Origin: Jutongia hominis
Lineage (GTDB): Bacteria; Bacillota; Clostridia; Lachnospirales; Lachnospiraceae
Assembly: GCF_014384965.1 (NCBI RefSeq)
Contig: NZ_JACRSW010000030.1
Span: forward strand, 1-64,000
Length of the DNA stretch: 64,000 nucleotides
Reading direction: 5' to 3'
Numbering within the stretch: position 1 is the stretch's first letter; each line of letters opens with the position of its first letter. Below are positions 36,203-45,329 of this stretch, piece after piece. A program made the position numbers and the translations under genes. Below the pieces are notes generated by a model that was not told where the DNA came from, did no database searches, and worked only from the letters and a program-made list of their open reading frames with translations.

Positions 36203-36257
36203 CCTGCTTATTCCTCACGTAATCTGATTACTTCTTTCTGATTATTTTTGATCTTAA

Positions 36258-37505
36258 TTATCTTTTCAAAAGACTTTTCAGCTTTCTTGGAAGCCAGGTA
36301 AGCGCACGGCTGATCTTATAAGATCTGGAATTTTTAATCTGCGCGATCTCATGCGTCAATGCCTGATTTCTCTTCTTGAGCGAATCAATACTTTCTCTCT
36401 TTTTGACTACATTTTCTTTCAAACCGTTAATACGCTCGTTCTTCTCCGCAATACGCTGTTTCAAACCATTAATGCGTTCATTTTTTTCAATACGAAGTGC
36501 TGCTTTTTCATCACGCACTTTGTTATATTTATTCTCAATTTTTCTTCTCTCATTCAGCACTTTCTCGCGAAAAGCTTCATTTTCTTTCTGCTTTGTCTCA
36601 CTGATGCGACGCTGGTGCTTCTGGATCTCTAAATAAAAATCTTCAAAAAAGTGTACGAACTCACCGGAAGCCATAACTTCTTCCCACCACTTTTCTGCCA
36701 TGTCACCAACCATGTCATCCCATGGTTTCCATCGATCCGCAAAATGGATAATGTACGGATCTTTCCCAGCTTCTTCAAACTCTTCTCTTGAAAAGCAGAC
36801 GGATACTCTCTGATCGGTATCATAATTTTCGGGATGACTGACATAGTATTTATTCATCACATTATATTTCAATGGAAGTATCTTGATCTTACCATAACAT
36901 GCCACATTCAAAATGTCCTGATCCTGACTGGAGTAATCGCGTTCCATCAGCTTTTCAAACTGCTCTTCCATGTGATCTTCCCGCAGTTTCTTCAAATTCA
37001 TCAAAAGCACTCCGGCATTGATATATTGGTCAAAAACCGGCATCTCAAGACGATCCATGTTACGCTGTTTCTTTTCCGGCGGATAATAATACCCTGCTGC
37101 TTTGACACCGGCAATGTAATACTCTTCCATATCCTGTTCATATAATTCTGTCAGATCGTTCTGTACCACAATATCGACATCCAGATACAGGCATTTGTCT
37201 ATATCCGGCAAAAGTCCCGGCAGTTTCAAACGATAATATGTCGCCTGTGTAATATGTTTAATATGCATATTTACATCTTCGAAAGCATCCTGCATATCAA
37301 TATATCTGACAAGCATATCTGCTTCTTTGGCGTGTCGGTCGATCACATCTTTATATTTCTGCGGAAAATCATGAGACACCAGCAGTATAAACTCATAACG
37401 GGTGTCCTCCTTTGCATGGCGTATCATCGAAAGTACTGAAAAGATCATCGGATATCCATAATTTGCATCTGCTGAAAAAACAACAGGAATCGTATTCTTT
37501 GTCAT
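36258..37505 (-). CDS. Family 8 glycosyltransferase with C-terminal coiled coil
   Basis: The 415-aa product has a GT8 domain (IPVVFSADANYGYPM, ATYYRLKLPGLLPDIDKCLY, Asp109-x-Asp111 metal site in YLDVDIVVQND, AGVLLMNLKKLRE). A long charged coiled coil (about 285-385) follows, with heptad-like K/E-N-E-R-I-N-G-L repeats, and then the tail IKNSRSYKISRALTWLPRKL. Related enzymes add glucose or galactose to glycans. First gene of the leftward polysaccharide operon; its promoter is at 37561-37590. Confidence 0.9.
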   Translation of the reverse strand: MTKNTIPVVFSADANYGYPMIFSVLSMIRHAKEDTRYEFILLVSHDFPQKYKDVIDRHAKEADMLVRYIDMQDAFEDVNMHIKHITQATYYRLKLPGLLPDIDKCLYLDVDIVVQNDLTELYEQDMEEYYIAGVKAAGYYYPPEKKQRNMDRLEMPVFDQYINAGVLLMNLKKLREDHMEEQFEKLMERDYSSQDQDILNVACYGKIKILPLKYNVMNKYYVSHPENYDTDQRVSVCFSREEFEEAGKDPYIIHFADRWKPWDDMVGDMAEKWWEEVMASGEFVHFFEDFYLEIQKHQRRISETKQKENEAFREKVLNERRKIENKYNKVRDEKAALRIEKNERINGLKQRIAEKNERINGLKENVVKKRESIDSLKKRNQALTHEIAQIKNSRSYKISRALTWLPRKLKSLLKR

Positions 37506-37560
37506 TTCTTAATCCATTCCCTCTCTTCTATTTTTCATGGTTACAAAGTCACTCCATTGT

Positions 37561-37590
37561 ATTATACACCATCTACCGCATACTTGACAA
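37561..37590 (-). promoter_or_regulatory. Predicted promoter of the polysaccharide operon
   Basis: On the minus strand TTGTCA (37590-37585) and a perfect TATAAT (37566-37561) with an 18-bp spacer, 56 bp before the GT8 start codon. Its -35 shares five bases with the -35 of the divergent ugd promoter. Confidence 0.65.
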
Positions 37591-37612
37591 TCCTTACCGC
37601 TATGCTTACAAT
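37584..37612 (+). promoter_or_regulatory. Predicted promoter of the UDP-sugar dehydrogenase gene
   Basis: A perfect TTGACA (37584-37589) and TACAAT (37607-37612) with a 17-bp spacer, 65 bp before the start codon. The -35 hexamers of the two divergent promoters overlap almost fully, so polymerase cannot occupy both at once. Confidence 0.7.
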
Positions 37613-37677
37613 GATATATTATGTATAGGTAATGATATTCAGGTATATTATGCCTGATGCAGAAATGGAGAATCAAT

Positions 37678-38925
37678 ATGACAAAAAAAGCTTCATATAC
37701 AATCGCCGTGGCAGGAACCGGCTATGTCGGACTTTCAAATGCGATCTTATTGTCGCAGCACAATAAAGTTTATGCGGTAGATATTGTGCCGGAAAAAGTT
37801 GATATGATCAACCAAAAGAAATCGCCGATCGTTGATGCTGAGATTGAAGAGTATCTTGCTGATCGCGATCTTAATCTGACTGCTACTTTAGACAGTAAAG
37901 CAGCCTATGAAAAAGCAGACTTCGTAATTATCAGCACACCGACTAATTACGATCCTAAATTAAATTTCTTTGATACATCCAGCGTAGAAAATGTAATTGA
38001 ACTGGTAATGAAATATAACCCGGAGGCGATCATGGTCATTAAATCTACCGTTCCGGTAGGATATACCAAATCCGTCCGTGAGAAATATCATTGTAATAAT
38101 ATTATCTTTTCACCGGAATTCCTGCGAGAGGGAAGGGCATTATATGATAATCTCTACCCATCCCGCATCATTGTCGGTGCACCGCAGGAAGATGATTCCT
38201 TAAAAGAAGCGGCAAAGACTTTTGCAAGCCTTCTGGCTGCCGGTGCGATCAAAGAAAACATTGATATTCTCTTTACCGAGACAACAGAAGCCGAAGCAGT
38301 TAAACTTTTTGCTAACACGTATCTTGCACTTCGTGTCAGTTTCTTTAATGAATTAGACAGCTATGCCGAAGTACACAATTTAAATACACGTCAGATCATT
38401 GATGGTGTCTGTCTTGATCCGCGTATCGGCACACATTACAACAATCCGTCTTTCGGTTATGGCGGTTACTGTCTCCCAAAAGATACGAAGCAGTTACTCG
38501 CTAATTACAAAGATGTTCCTGAAAATCTGATCGGAGCGATCGTAAATTCAAACTCTACCCGTAAAGATTTTGTTACGGAACGTATCTTAGAAAAAGCCGG
38601 TTATTTTGTTGGCAATGCCGGAAGAGATGGCACACCGGGCAAGCAGGTAACGATCGGTGTATATCGTCTGACGATGAAAGCCAATTCCGATAATTTCCGT
38701 CAGTCTTCAATCCAGGGTGTTATGAAACGTCTGAAGGCAAAGGGTGCTGAAGTGATCATTTACGAACCGACTTTAGATGCTGATACTTTCTTTAACAGCG
38801 TTGTTGAAAAATCTCTTACCGCTTTCAAGGAGAAATGTGATGTGATCATCGCAAACCGCTACGCAGAAGAACTTGCCGATGTCGAAGACAAGATCTACAC
38901 AAGAGATTTATACCGAAGAGACTGA
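37678..38925 (+). CDS. ugd: UDP-glucose 6-dehydrogenase-type nucleotide-sugar dehydrogenase
   Basis: The start is set at 37678, where GGAG lies 7 bases upstream. The 415-aa protein has the NAD motif [15 protein letters not shown], the central [16 protein letters not shown], and the catalytic Cys265 in [15 protein letters not shown]. It oxidises UDP-glucose to UDP-glucuronate (or a close relative) in the cytoplasm, giving an acidic sugar donor. It is divergent from the polysaccharide operon, which suggests joint use. Its end overlaps the convergent AraC gene by 18 bp. Confidence 0.93.
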   Translation: MTKKASYTIAVAGTGYVGLSNAILLSQHNKVYAVDIVPEKVDMINQKKSPIVDAEIEEYLADRDLNLTATLDSKAAYEKADFVIISTPTNYDPKLNFFDTSSVENVIELVMKYNPEAIMVIKSTVPVGYTKSVREKYHCNNIIFSPEFLREGRALYDNLYPSRIIVGAPQEDDSLKEAAKTFASLLAAGAIKENIDILFTETTEAEAVKLFANTYLALRVSFFNELDSYAEVHNLNTRQIIDGVCLDPRIGTHYNNPSFGYGGYCLPKDTKQLLANYKDVPENLIGAIVNSNSTRKDFVTERILEKAGYFVGNAGRDGTPGKQVTIGVYRLTMKANSDNFRQSSIQGVMKRLKAKGAEVIIYEPTLDADTFFNSVVEKSLTAFKEKCDVIIANRYAEELADVEDKIYTRDLYRRD

Positions 38926-39702
38926 TCTTCTGTACTCGGTCGGTGTCATTTGCAAATGTTTCTTAAATTGTTTCATAAAATAGTACGCATTACGATAACC
39001 GCATTTGATGGCAATATCATGTACCGACAATGTGGTTGTCGATAATAGTCTCTTTGCACAGTCCATACGGCTTTGTACCATGTCCTGTGTAATACTGACA
39101 CCAAAAAGTTTCTTATAAAGATGTTGCAGTCCGGAGCGGCTGAAACCGGCACGCTGTGCTAATTCATCCACCGTACATATCTGCTCCGGCTGTGCATATA
39201 TTTCCATTCGGATCCGTGTTAATTTATGATTTTTCTTTAAAAAAGACTGTGGCATTACATATACTTTTGTCTGGATCGACCTGCTGATCGTATCAAAAAG
39301 GATCTCAAGATAATTTTTTTCAATTTCTTCCCGGTAAATTCCAACCGAATAATGTTCTAAGCTCATGCGATGCATCAAAGAAGAAAGTTCTGCTGTCTGT
39401 CCGAGATGTAACAACGTATTGGTTGGGATCTTTCTTTCCAGCAGATATGCTTTGTCTGTCTCTTCCGTCTCGGCAAAGAACCAGTCATCTGTATACACTT
39501 TGTCTTTTGCACAGTATTTGCAAGGTGTTCCCGGTTCTAAAAGCAGGATCGTTCCCGGCTCAGCCTGCATCTTTTCCTTGCCGATCACAAACTTTGCTGT
39601 CGTCTTAATGATCAAAAAAAGCCAGCATTCCAAGCCATCTTCAAAGTCCATCACAAAACGCTCATCATGTGAATGATCATAACCAATCGAACCTATTTTC
39701 AT
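38908..39702 (-). CDS. AraC-family transcriptional regulator
   Basis: The start is placed at the ATG at 39702, with GGAG 7 bases upstream; a Met two codons earlier is too close. The 264-aa product has an N-terminal cupin-like sensing half ([20 protein letters not shown]) and two C-terminal helix-turn-helices ([20 protein letters not shown] and [19 protein letters not shown], ending MTPTEYRR). It lies upstream of palindrome copy 3 and the GH43 gene, but all are leftward, so it may regulate glycosidase genes locally. This is inference. Confidence 0.9.
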   Translation of the reverse strand: MKIGSIGYDHSHDERFVMDFEDGLECWLFLIIKTTAKFVIGKEKMQAEPGTILLLEPGTPCKYCAKDKVYTDDWFFAETEETDKAYLLERKIPTNTLLHLGQTAELSSLMHRMSLEHYSVGIYREEIEKNYLEILFDTISRSIQTKVYVMPQSFLKKNHKLTRIRMEIYAQPEQICTVDELAQRAGFSRSGLQHLYKKLFGVSITQDMVQSRMDCAKRLLSTTTLSVHDIAIKCGYRNAYYFMKQFKKHLQMTPTEYRRSVSSV

Positions 39703-39732
39703 AACCATTCTCCTTTCTCTTTCTTCAAATAC

Positions 39733-40321
39733 GCCACCCATATTCCATCCCTTGGGATCACCTGTGCTGTTAGAACCTTTTTTCTGAATTTTCCCGGCTT
39801 AAGGAGAAACGCTTGCGTCATCTTCTTAGTCTGCGTATCGTATTTCCGGTTTGTTATTGTCTTTTGGGGAGACACGACGGTCGGTTAGGATATCTGATTT
39901 TTTAAGCTTTTTTTGCAGGTGGGCGCGGGTCATAACTATAGGGGCGACTCAGCCTGAGTAGCATTGCTGTGTAGGGCACGCTTCCGCTTCGCAAAGCCAC
40001 GTAGCGCACACATAGCGTTGCAAAAAGCGTAACACTCTTTTTGCAGCGCAAGTGGCGACGGGCTTAGAGAGCCCAAACAGCAATGTACATCAGGACTGGC
40101 CTTGCCCCTATATCAGATGAGAGCGCCCACGATCAGAGCAAAAAAAGCAAAAAAATCCTAGATATCCTTACCGGGCGATACAGTGCCCCCAAAAGCCAAA
40201 ACAACCGGAAATACGAATGCAATACCCCAAAAAAGAGGACGCAATCAATTTTCTTATATCAAAAAATTCAGAAAAAAGTTCTAAGAAGACAGGTATTGTG
40301 TGGATGCTATGTATGGGTGGC
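39733..40321 (-). repeat. Long palindromic element, copy 3 (core 39921-40138, reversed)
   Basis: A 589-bp quasi-palindrome that fills the gap between the GH43 and AraC genes. Its core is homologous to the others on the opposite strand. Flanks pair as AGGATATCT with its complement, like copy 2. The copy-specific arms match as CGTATTTCCGGTT, then TTGCGTC, TTAGAAC…TTTTTTCTGAATTTT and finally GCCACCCATA at 39733 against TATGGGTGGC ending at 40321. Arms are 188 and 183 nt. Confidence 0.88.
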
Positions 40322-40353
40322 AGAGTTGACAGGGCAGATGGGAGAATGGTTCT

Positions 40354-41709
40354 TTAGAGCATGAATGTGAATGAGTGCATTGCAAAGAGTTCACGTCCTG
40401 CAAAAAAGGTTGCCTCCCAGCCATCTTTTGGATAGGATGTCTGAACCGTAAAGTAAATCGCATGTCTTCCGGTTGGTCTTTCGACAACTGTAGTATACAC
40501 ACCATCTTCTTTGCCGATCAAACAGGTTCCGATTTCTTTTCCATCTTCGCTGTCAAGATGAATATGAATTTCGCTGTCACATCCTCTTCCGTCTGTTTTA
40601 ATTGCAAATTCCATTGTTTTGCTTGCAAGATCTTCTCCAAAGTCAAAGTATTTATATCCGATCACGCTGCCGTCTAAGATGTGTGTCACAACACGTTCCA
40701 ATACATTTTTTTCTGTAATAAACGGTCCGTTTTTCAAGACACAGGCATATTCTGCCTGCGTGATCTCAAAAGGATATAACGCTTTTGAAAATCCCAAAGA
40801 AGTCATTTCCACAGTGGAAAAGTTTCCTTCATCATCTATGGTGATCGGTTCTACACATCCTCTTCTTGAAAAGATCGTACCGTTTGTCATCTTATGATAG
40901 AAGATATACCACTGGTCATGGATCTGTACGACAGAACCATGGTCATTGCCACCCGGATAATCTATTTCATTGTCAATGATGTATCCCTTATAGCAGAAAG
41001 GTCCAAGCGGTTTATCTGAAACGGCATAAGCAAGTCTGCTGCCCTGCTTTGGTGAATAGATCAGATAATATTTCCCATTGATCTTTCGTGGGGAACACGC
41101 TTCAAAAAAGAGAGACTTCTCATCCGCAAAGCCATGCTCTGCATCCGGTTCAATCGGAATAACATCCTGCACATAGGTGTCCGGTAAGATCTCATACATA
41201 TTCTGCGGATTGACTTCTGCTGCAAAAGAACGTTGAAAGCCGCAATAAATGTACACTCTTCCATCATCATCCACTAACACACCCGGATCGATAAACTGTC
41301 CGTCTACACAGACTTCTTCCGGCATATCATATCGGTATTGCGATACCAGATGAAACGGTCCTTCCGGCTTCTCACTGACTGCTACACAGCCTTTTGCTCC
41401 GGCAATATATGCATACAGATAATATTTTCCATCCTTTTCTACAACATCCGGTGCATACAATTCATTTTCTTCGCCTGCCCAGTCTGCATCTGCCAAATGA
41501 TCCCGGTCATCCTTTGTATGAAAGATGTCTCCGTGACAGGTCCAATGCTCCAGATCATCAGTTGATGCGCTCCAGCATTTTAAAACATGATCACAAAATC
41601 TGGTAGAACCGGCTTTATCATGTGAACCATACACATAGATCCGGTCTCCAAATACTCTTGGTTCTCCGTCCGGGATATATTCCCAGACCGGTAAATATGG
41701 GTTTGCCAT
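40354..41709 (-). CDS. GH43 family glycosidase, cytoplasmic
   Basis: The 451-aa protein has no signal peptide. The five-bladed propeller landmarks are visible: VFGDRIYVYGSHD, ELYAPDVVEKDGKYYLYAY, FIDPGVLVDDDGRVYIYCGF (Asp), FFEACSPRKINGKYYLIYSP (general-acid Glu) and NDHGSVVQIHDQWYIFYHK. A C-terminal CBM6-like beta domain follows (about 330-451). Likely an arabinofuranosidase or beta-xylosidase acting on imported oligosaccharides. AAAGGAGGACAAAA precedes the start. Divergent from a secreted GH43 enzyme, so the pair may act in sequence. Confidence 0.88.
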   Translation of the reverse strand: MANPYLPVWEYIPDGEPRVFGDRIYVYGSHDKAGSTRFCDHVLKCWSASTDDLEHWTCHGDIFHTKDDRDHLADADWAGEENELYAPDVVEKDGKYYLYAYIAGAKGCVAVSEKPEGPFHLVSQYRYDMPEEVCVDGQFIDPGVLVDDDGRVYIYCGFQRSFAAEVNPQNMYEILPDTYVQDVIPIEPDAEHGFADEKSLFFEACSPRKINGKYYLIYSPKQGSRLAYAVSDKPLGPFCYKGYIIDNEIDYPGGNDHGSVVQIHDQWYIFYHKMTNGTIFSRRGCVEPITIDDEGNFSTVEMTSLGFSKALYPFEITQAEYACVLKNGPFITEKNVLERVVTHILDGSVIGYKYFDFGEDLASKTMEFAIKTDGRGCDSEIHIHLDSEDGKEIGTCLIGKEDGVYTTVVERPTGRHAIYFTVQTSYPKDGWEATFFAGRELFAMHSFTFML

Positions 41710-41953
41710 TTTTGTCCTCCTTTTTCCGATAAACTTTTCACGCTTTTTCTACATTTTTATACAGTATCCGTGTATTTTTTTCTATCAGTCTGACTGCTTC
41801 CAAATACATTTTTCCATATAGCCACTATTTTTCCTGTTTTCATATATCCTTCGTCTTTTTTGCCTATCTCCACTCTAACATCTTTTTGCACAATAATACA
41901 TACACTTTTCGGACAGAAGCACAATTTAACACATCTTTTAACACATTATTACA

Positions 41954-41982
41954 TTGTCAGTCGGATAACCGCTTTATAAAAT
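41954..41982 (+). promoter_or_regulatory. Predicted promoter of the secreted GH43 gene
   Basis: TTGTCA (41954-41959) and TAAAAT (41977-41982) with a 17-bp spacer, about 100 bp before the start codon. Confidence 0.5.
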
Positions 41983-41994
41983 AAAGATAGCAAA

Positions 41995-42025
41995 GCCGGA
42001 TGTTGTCCTAATGCAAAAATCCGGC
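41995..42025 (+). promoter_or_regulatory. 5' leader hairpin of the secreted GH43 gene
   Basis: GCCGGAT (41995-42001) pairs perfectly with ATCCGGC (42019-42025) just after the predicted transcription start. The preceding GATAGCAAA resembles part of a c-di-GMP-I riboswitch, but the rest of that fold is not there, so only a leader hairpin is claimed. Confidence 0.4.
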
Positions 42026-42083
42026 AAAAAGGTAAATTATATTGATGCGTGCTTTGATAAAAAAGCACAGAAAGGAAAAGCAT

Positions 42084-44084
42084 ATGAGAAAAAAATGTAT
42101 TACAGGTTTATTGCTCATTTCTCTATGTACAGGACTTGTGATCCCGGCACATGGAAATGCAGCACAAAAGAAATGGAAACTCAATGTTACCAAGAAAACA
42201 CTGACCGTTAAAAAAAGCACAACATTAAAAGTCAAAGGCTTTAAAAAGACAGCAAAAAGCAAGATCCGCTGGAAATCCACAAAACCAAAGATTGCATCAG
42301 TCAACCAGAAAGGTGTTGTCAAAGCAAAAGCCAAAGGCAAAGCAAAGATTCGTGCTACGATCCTGATCAAAGGAAAGAAAAAAGCAACTTTGACTTGTAA
42401 TATCAAAGTAAAGAAAGCAGCCAAAACTTCTGTAGCAAAAACAAGTACACCAAAAAGCAGTACAAATCCTGTCGTCTCTGCACTGCCATCCGTGGCTCCA
42501 ACAACAGTAACACCGACAACTGCTCCAACAGCAAGCAGTATACCAACACCAACGAAGATCCCTGCTCCGACAAGAACTCCTCGCCCGACGGATTTCCTGT
42601 CAAACTCGCAGCTTCCTAACTTACAGCCGGATACTTACGAAACCTATGCACAGACGATCAAAGCAGATGGTGAAAACAATCCGATCACAACAAACGGCTA
42701 TGTTGCCGATCCGACGGCAATCTCCTACAACGGCAGAATGTATGTCTATCTGACAAACGACCAGCAAAATTATGAACTCGGACTTCGTAAGGGTAACAAT
42801 GATTATAAGAACATTATGTCAATTCGTGTCATTTCCACTGCTGATATGGTAAACTGGCAGGATCATGGTGTCATCAACCTGACCGGCAAAGATGGTATTT
42901 GCAACAAATATGCCGGAGAGGGCAGCCACTCATGGGCGCCTAGCGTTGTATGGCGTAACGAAAACGGCAAGGATCGTTTCTATCTTTACTATACAAACAA
43001 TGGAGCAAACATTAACGTTGTTGTGGCGGATTCTCCAACCGGTCCTTTCCGTGACGAAATCGGAAAGCCATTGATCGAGGGCTGGAACACCAAAAATAAC
43101 AAAAAAGAAGCATTAGATCCGGGTGTTTTCATTGATGATGACGGCACAGGTTATCTTGCATATGGTTTTACAAACCGTGGTGCAGGTATCATTCAGCTTG
43201 GTGATGATCTGATGTCTACAGTCGGTTCCACGATTGACTTAAATGCACCTGCTTTCTTTGAAGACAGTGAGTTAAATAAGATCGGTGATACCTATTATTA
43301 TTCTTACTGCACAGACTGGAATACCGACAACCGTACCGGAGACTATGCCACACTGGGACAATGCCATATCGCATATATGACTTCAAAATCTCCAATGGGA
43401 CCATACACCTATGCCGGTGATATCTTTGATAATGCCGGTGATGCTTTTGGAACGATATCAAACAACCATCACCATATGATCGAATTCAAAGGTCAATGGT
43501 ATATGTTATATCATACGCTGGAAGCCTCTAACCGCAACGGAAACTTTGACCGTAACGGCAACAATGCAGGACACCGCTGTTTGCAAGTCAACAGCTTTTC
43601 GATCAATGAAGACGGCAGTATCGGTAAGATCAATCAGGATATGAAGGGTGTCTCTCAGATCCAGTCTTTTGATCCATATGAACTGACAGAGGGTACGGTA
43701 TATTCTGACTGTGCCGGTGCAATCACAAGTCATATGCGTGAAAATAAAACCTATGTCGAAGATTCTTACTTTGAACCGGTTACAGATGTCAGCTACCAAT
43801 ATAGCTGGAGTAAAATCTCTGCTGCCGACTTTGGCGATGGCTCGGATCAGATGACATTAGAAGCCAACTTTGAATGTGATACAACGGAGACAAAAGAAGT
43901 CACTTTTAAAGTTTTATTAGATACCCGTGACGGCCAGACGGTGCTTTCTACAAAGCTTACACCGGATGCAACCGGAAACGTTTCCTTAAAGCTTCCGGTT
44001 GACAAGATCACAGGTGTACACGATATCTACTTTGCTTTTGATGGTCATGTAAAGAAATTTGCTAACTGGAAATTTACGAAATAA
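42084..44084 (+). CDS. Secreted GH43 glycosidase with N-terminal Big_2 domain
   Basis: Start at 42084, with AAAGGAAAAGC upstream. The 666-aa product has a signal peptide (MRKKCITGLLLISLCTGLVI), a Lys-rich Big_2-type Ig domain (about 28-110), a Pro/Thr-rich linker (about 115-180) and a GH43 catalytic domain. Key residues are Asp in NGYVADPTAISYNGRMYVY, Asp in LDPGVFIDDDGTGYLAYG and Glu in PAFFEDSELNKIGDTYYYSY. A C-terminal CBM6-like domain completes it (about 540-666). It likely trims arabinose or xylose side chains from plant polysaccharides outside the cell and may bind the cell surface by the Ig domain. Confidence 0.9.
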   Translation: MRKKCITGLLLISLCTGLVIPAHGNAAQKKWKLNVTKKTLTVKKSTTLKVKGFKKTAKSKIRWKSTKPKIASVNQKGVVKAKAKGKAKIRATILIKGKKKATLTCNIKVKKAAKTSVAKTSTPKSSTNPVVSALPSVAPTTVTPTTAPTASSIPTPTKIPAPTRTPRPTDFLSNSQLPNLQPDTYETYAQTIKADGENNPITTNGYVADPTAISYNGRMYVYLTNDQQNYELGLRKGNNDYKNIMSIRVISTADMVNWQDHGVINLTGKDGICNKYAGEGSHSWAPSVVWRNENGKDRFYLYYTNNGANINVVVADSPTGPFRDEIGKPLIEGWNTKNNKKEALDPGVFIDDDGTGYLAYGFTNRGAGIIQLGDDLMSTVGSTIDLNAPAFFEDSELNKIGDTYYYSYCTDWNTDNRTGDYATLGQCHIAYMTSKSPMGPYTYAGDIFDNAGDAFGTISNNHHHMIEFKGQWYMLYHTLEASNRNGNFDRNGNNAGHRCLQVNSFSINEDGSIGKINQDMKGVSQIQSFDPYELTEGTVYSDCAGAITSHMRENKTYVEDSYFEPVTDVSYQYSWSKISAADFGDGSDQMTLEANFECDTTETKEVTFKVLLDTRDGQTVLSTKLTPDATGNVSLKLPVDKITGVHDIYFAFDGHVKKFANWKFTK

Positions 44085-44104
44085 TATTTTCTGATAGAAA
44101 AATG

Positions 44105-44148
44105 GAAGCCAGCAAGTTTGCTAATGCAATTCTTGTTGGCTTCTTTTT
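44105..44148 (+). terminator. Intrinsic terminator of the secreted GH43 gene
   Basis: GAAGCCAGCAAG and CTTGTTGGCTTC form a long stem with an inner TTGC/GCAA pairing, followed directly by TTTTT. It lies 20 bp after the stop codon. Confidence 0.85.
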
Positions 44149-44241
44149 CGTTATAATGATTTTGTTATTTTATAACATAACATTTTGCAATGCAGTCAAT
44201 ACCCAAAATCGGCTGAAATCTGACTTCACTCCATTTACCAT

Positions 44242-45306
44242 TTATTTTTCAAAAATTTTATCATATGGTTCATGATCAAGAGAAATGCCCTGATATGAAA
44301 TCCCTTTCATGTCCCATTTTTCTGCCACATCTGTTGATATAATCTGCTTTGCTTGTGAATTATAAAGCATTCTGCCCTGTGCGCCACTCAAAATAGAATA
44401 TGTTCCATCATTATTCTTTTGCGCAAAAATCAAATATTCCTGCTCTTTTTCTAACAAAGGAGCATCTTCTATTTCATAATAATGCCCATTGTAAATTCCA
44501 CCTGTCATTATAATTTCTTTTTCCTGAGCTATCTTACATCCCTTAACCACCCTCTTGACCACTACAGTCGTTTTCGTGATTGGAATCTTATCTATTCTGT
44601 CATATACTTTTTCTTTTACCTGAACTACACCAATCAGATCACTCGCTACTTTTAATTGCTTGATCGTTGTATAATTTTTATGCCAACTTGCATGCATTAC
44701 AGCTTTAGGCAATCTCTTTTCTTCCGGCAGTGAACTTTGCACCTTTTGTTTCCATGTATTCCAAGATATATTTTTTACATTTACCGCACAAAAATCTTTT
44801 ATGTTTTTGTCTATGTAATTCATAGACGATACTGTTTTTGTATGAGTATCATACCAGAACCTTCCTTGTGTTGCCGTTAATGTGATATATGTATTTTTTT
44901 TGACTAATTGCAAAAACATAACATATTCTTCTCTTTGATTCATCAAGGGATCTTCCTTTATCTCCCATATCTTATTTTGTTCTCTTCGTCCAGTCATCTG
45001 AATCAATATTATATCATTTTTCTCACAACCATATAAAGCATTTTGAACTTTTGCCCGGTATTGTATTGTATTACTTTTTCCTTGCACTTTTTTACCATCA
45101 TCTAACATTCTAACATGTGCAATTAAATCACTGCCCTTCACCAACTCATCCATAGATGTATAATTTTGTTCCCAGCTGGCAGTCAGATAACCAATCTTTT
45201 TTTCTTTCTTTTCTTCCTTTCCCCTCTGATTCAGTGCAAAAAAGGTACTGCCTAGCAGAATAACTGCTATCACTCCTATTGCAAAAAATAACTTTCTTTT
45301 GTTCAT
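44242..45306 (-). CDS. Membrane-anchored protein with a duplicated domain, partner of the zinc protease
   Basis: The ATG at 45306 is preceded by AGGAGG; a TTG seven codons upstream is an alternative. The 354-aa product has one N-terminal membrane helix. Then come two copies of a domain of about 150 residues: ASWEQNYTSMDELVKGSDLI … TATQGRFWY and ASWHKNYTTIKQLKVASDLI … SGAQGRMLY. I do not recognise the family. It follows the secreted metalloprotease gene with only about 23 bp between stop and start, so they form an operon. It could be a partner, substrate-binding protein or inhibitor of that protease; this is inference. Confidence 0.6.
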   Translation of the reverse strand: MNKRKLFFAIGVIAVILLGSTFFALNQRGKEEKKEKKIGYLTASWEQNYTSMDELVKGSDLIAHVRMLDDGKKVQGKSNTIQYRAKVQNALYGCEKNDIILIQMTGRREQNKIWEIKEDPLMNQREEYVMFLQLVKKNTYITLTATQGRFWYDTHTKTVSSMNYIDKNIKDFCAVNVKNISWNTWKQKVQSSLPEEKRLPKAVMHASWHKNYTTIKQLKVASDLIGVVQVKEKVYDRIDKIPITKTTVVVKRVVKGCKIAQEKEIIMTGGIYNGHYYEIEDAPLLEKEQEYLIFAQKNNDGTYSILSGAQGRMLYNSQAKQIISTDVAEKWDMKGISYQGISLDHEPYDKIFEK

Positions 45307-45329
45307 TTTTATCTGCTTCCTCCTCAAAT

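Larger units (their letters stand above)
41710..42083. other. Divergent intergenic region between the two GH43 genes
   Basis: About 374 bp without a gene. The left two thirds is pyrimidine-rich and shows no clear motif. The right third holds the promoter and leader hairpin listed next. No riboswitch could be assigned with confidence. Confidence 0.5.

Noticed and set aside
41990..42030. c-di-GMP-I riboswitch upstream of the secreted GH43 gene
   Set aside because: Only a GCAAAGCC-like stretch and one 7-bp stem are present; the second helix and receptor of the aptamer are not found.
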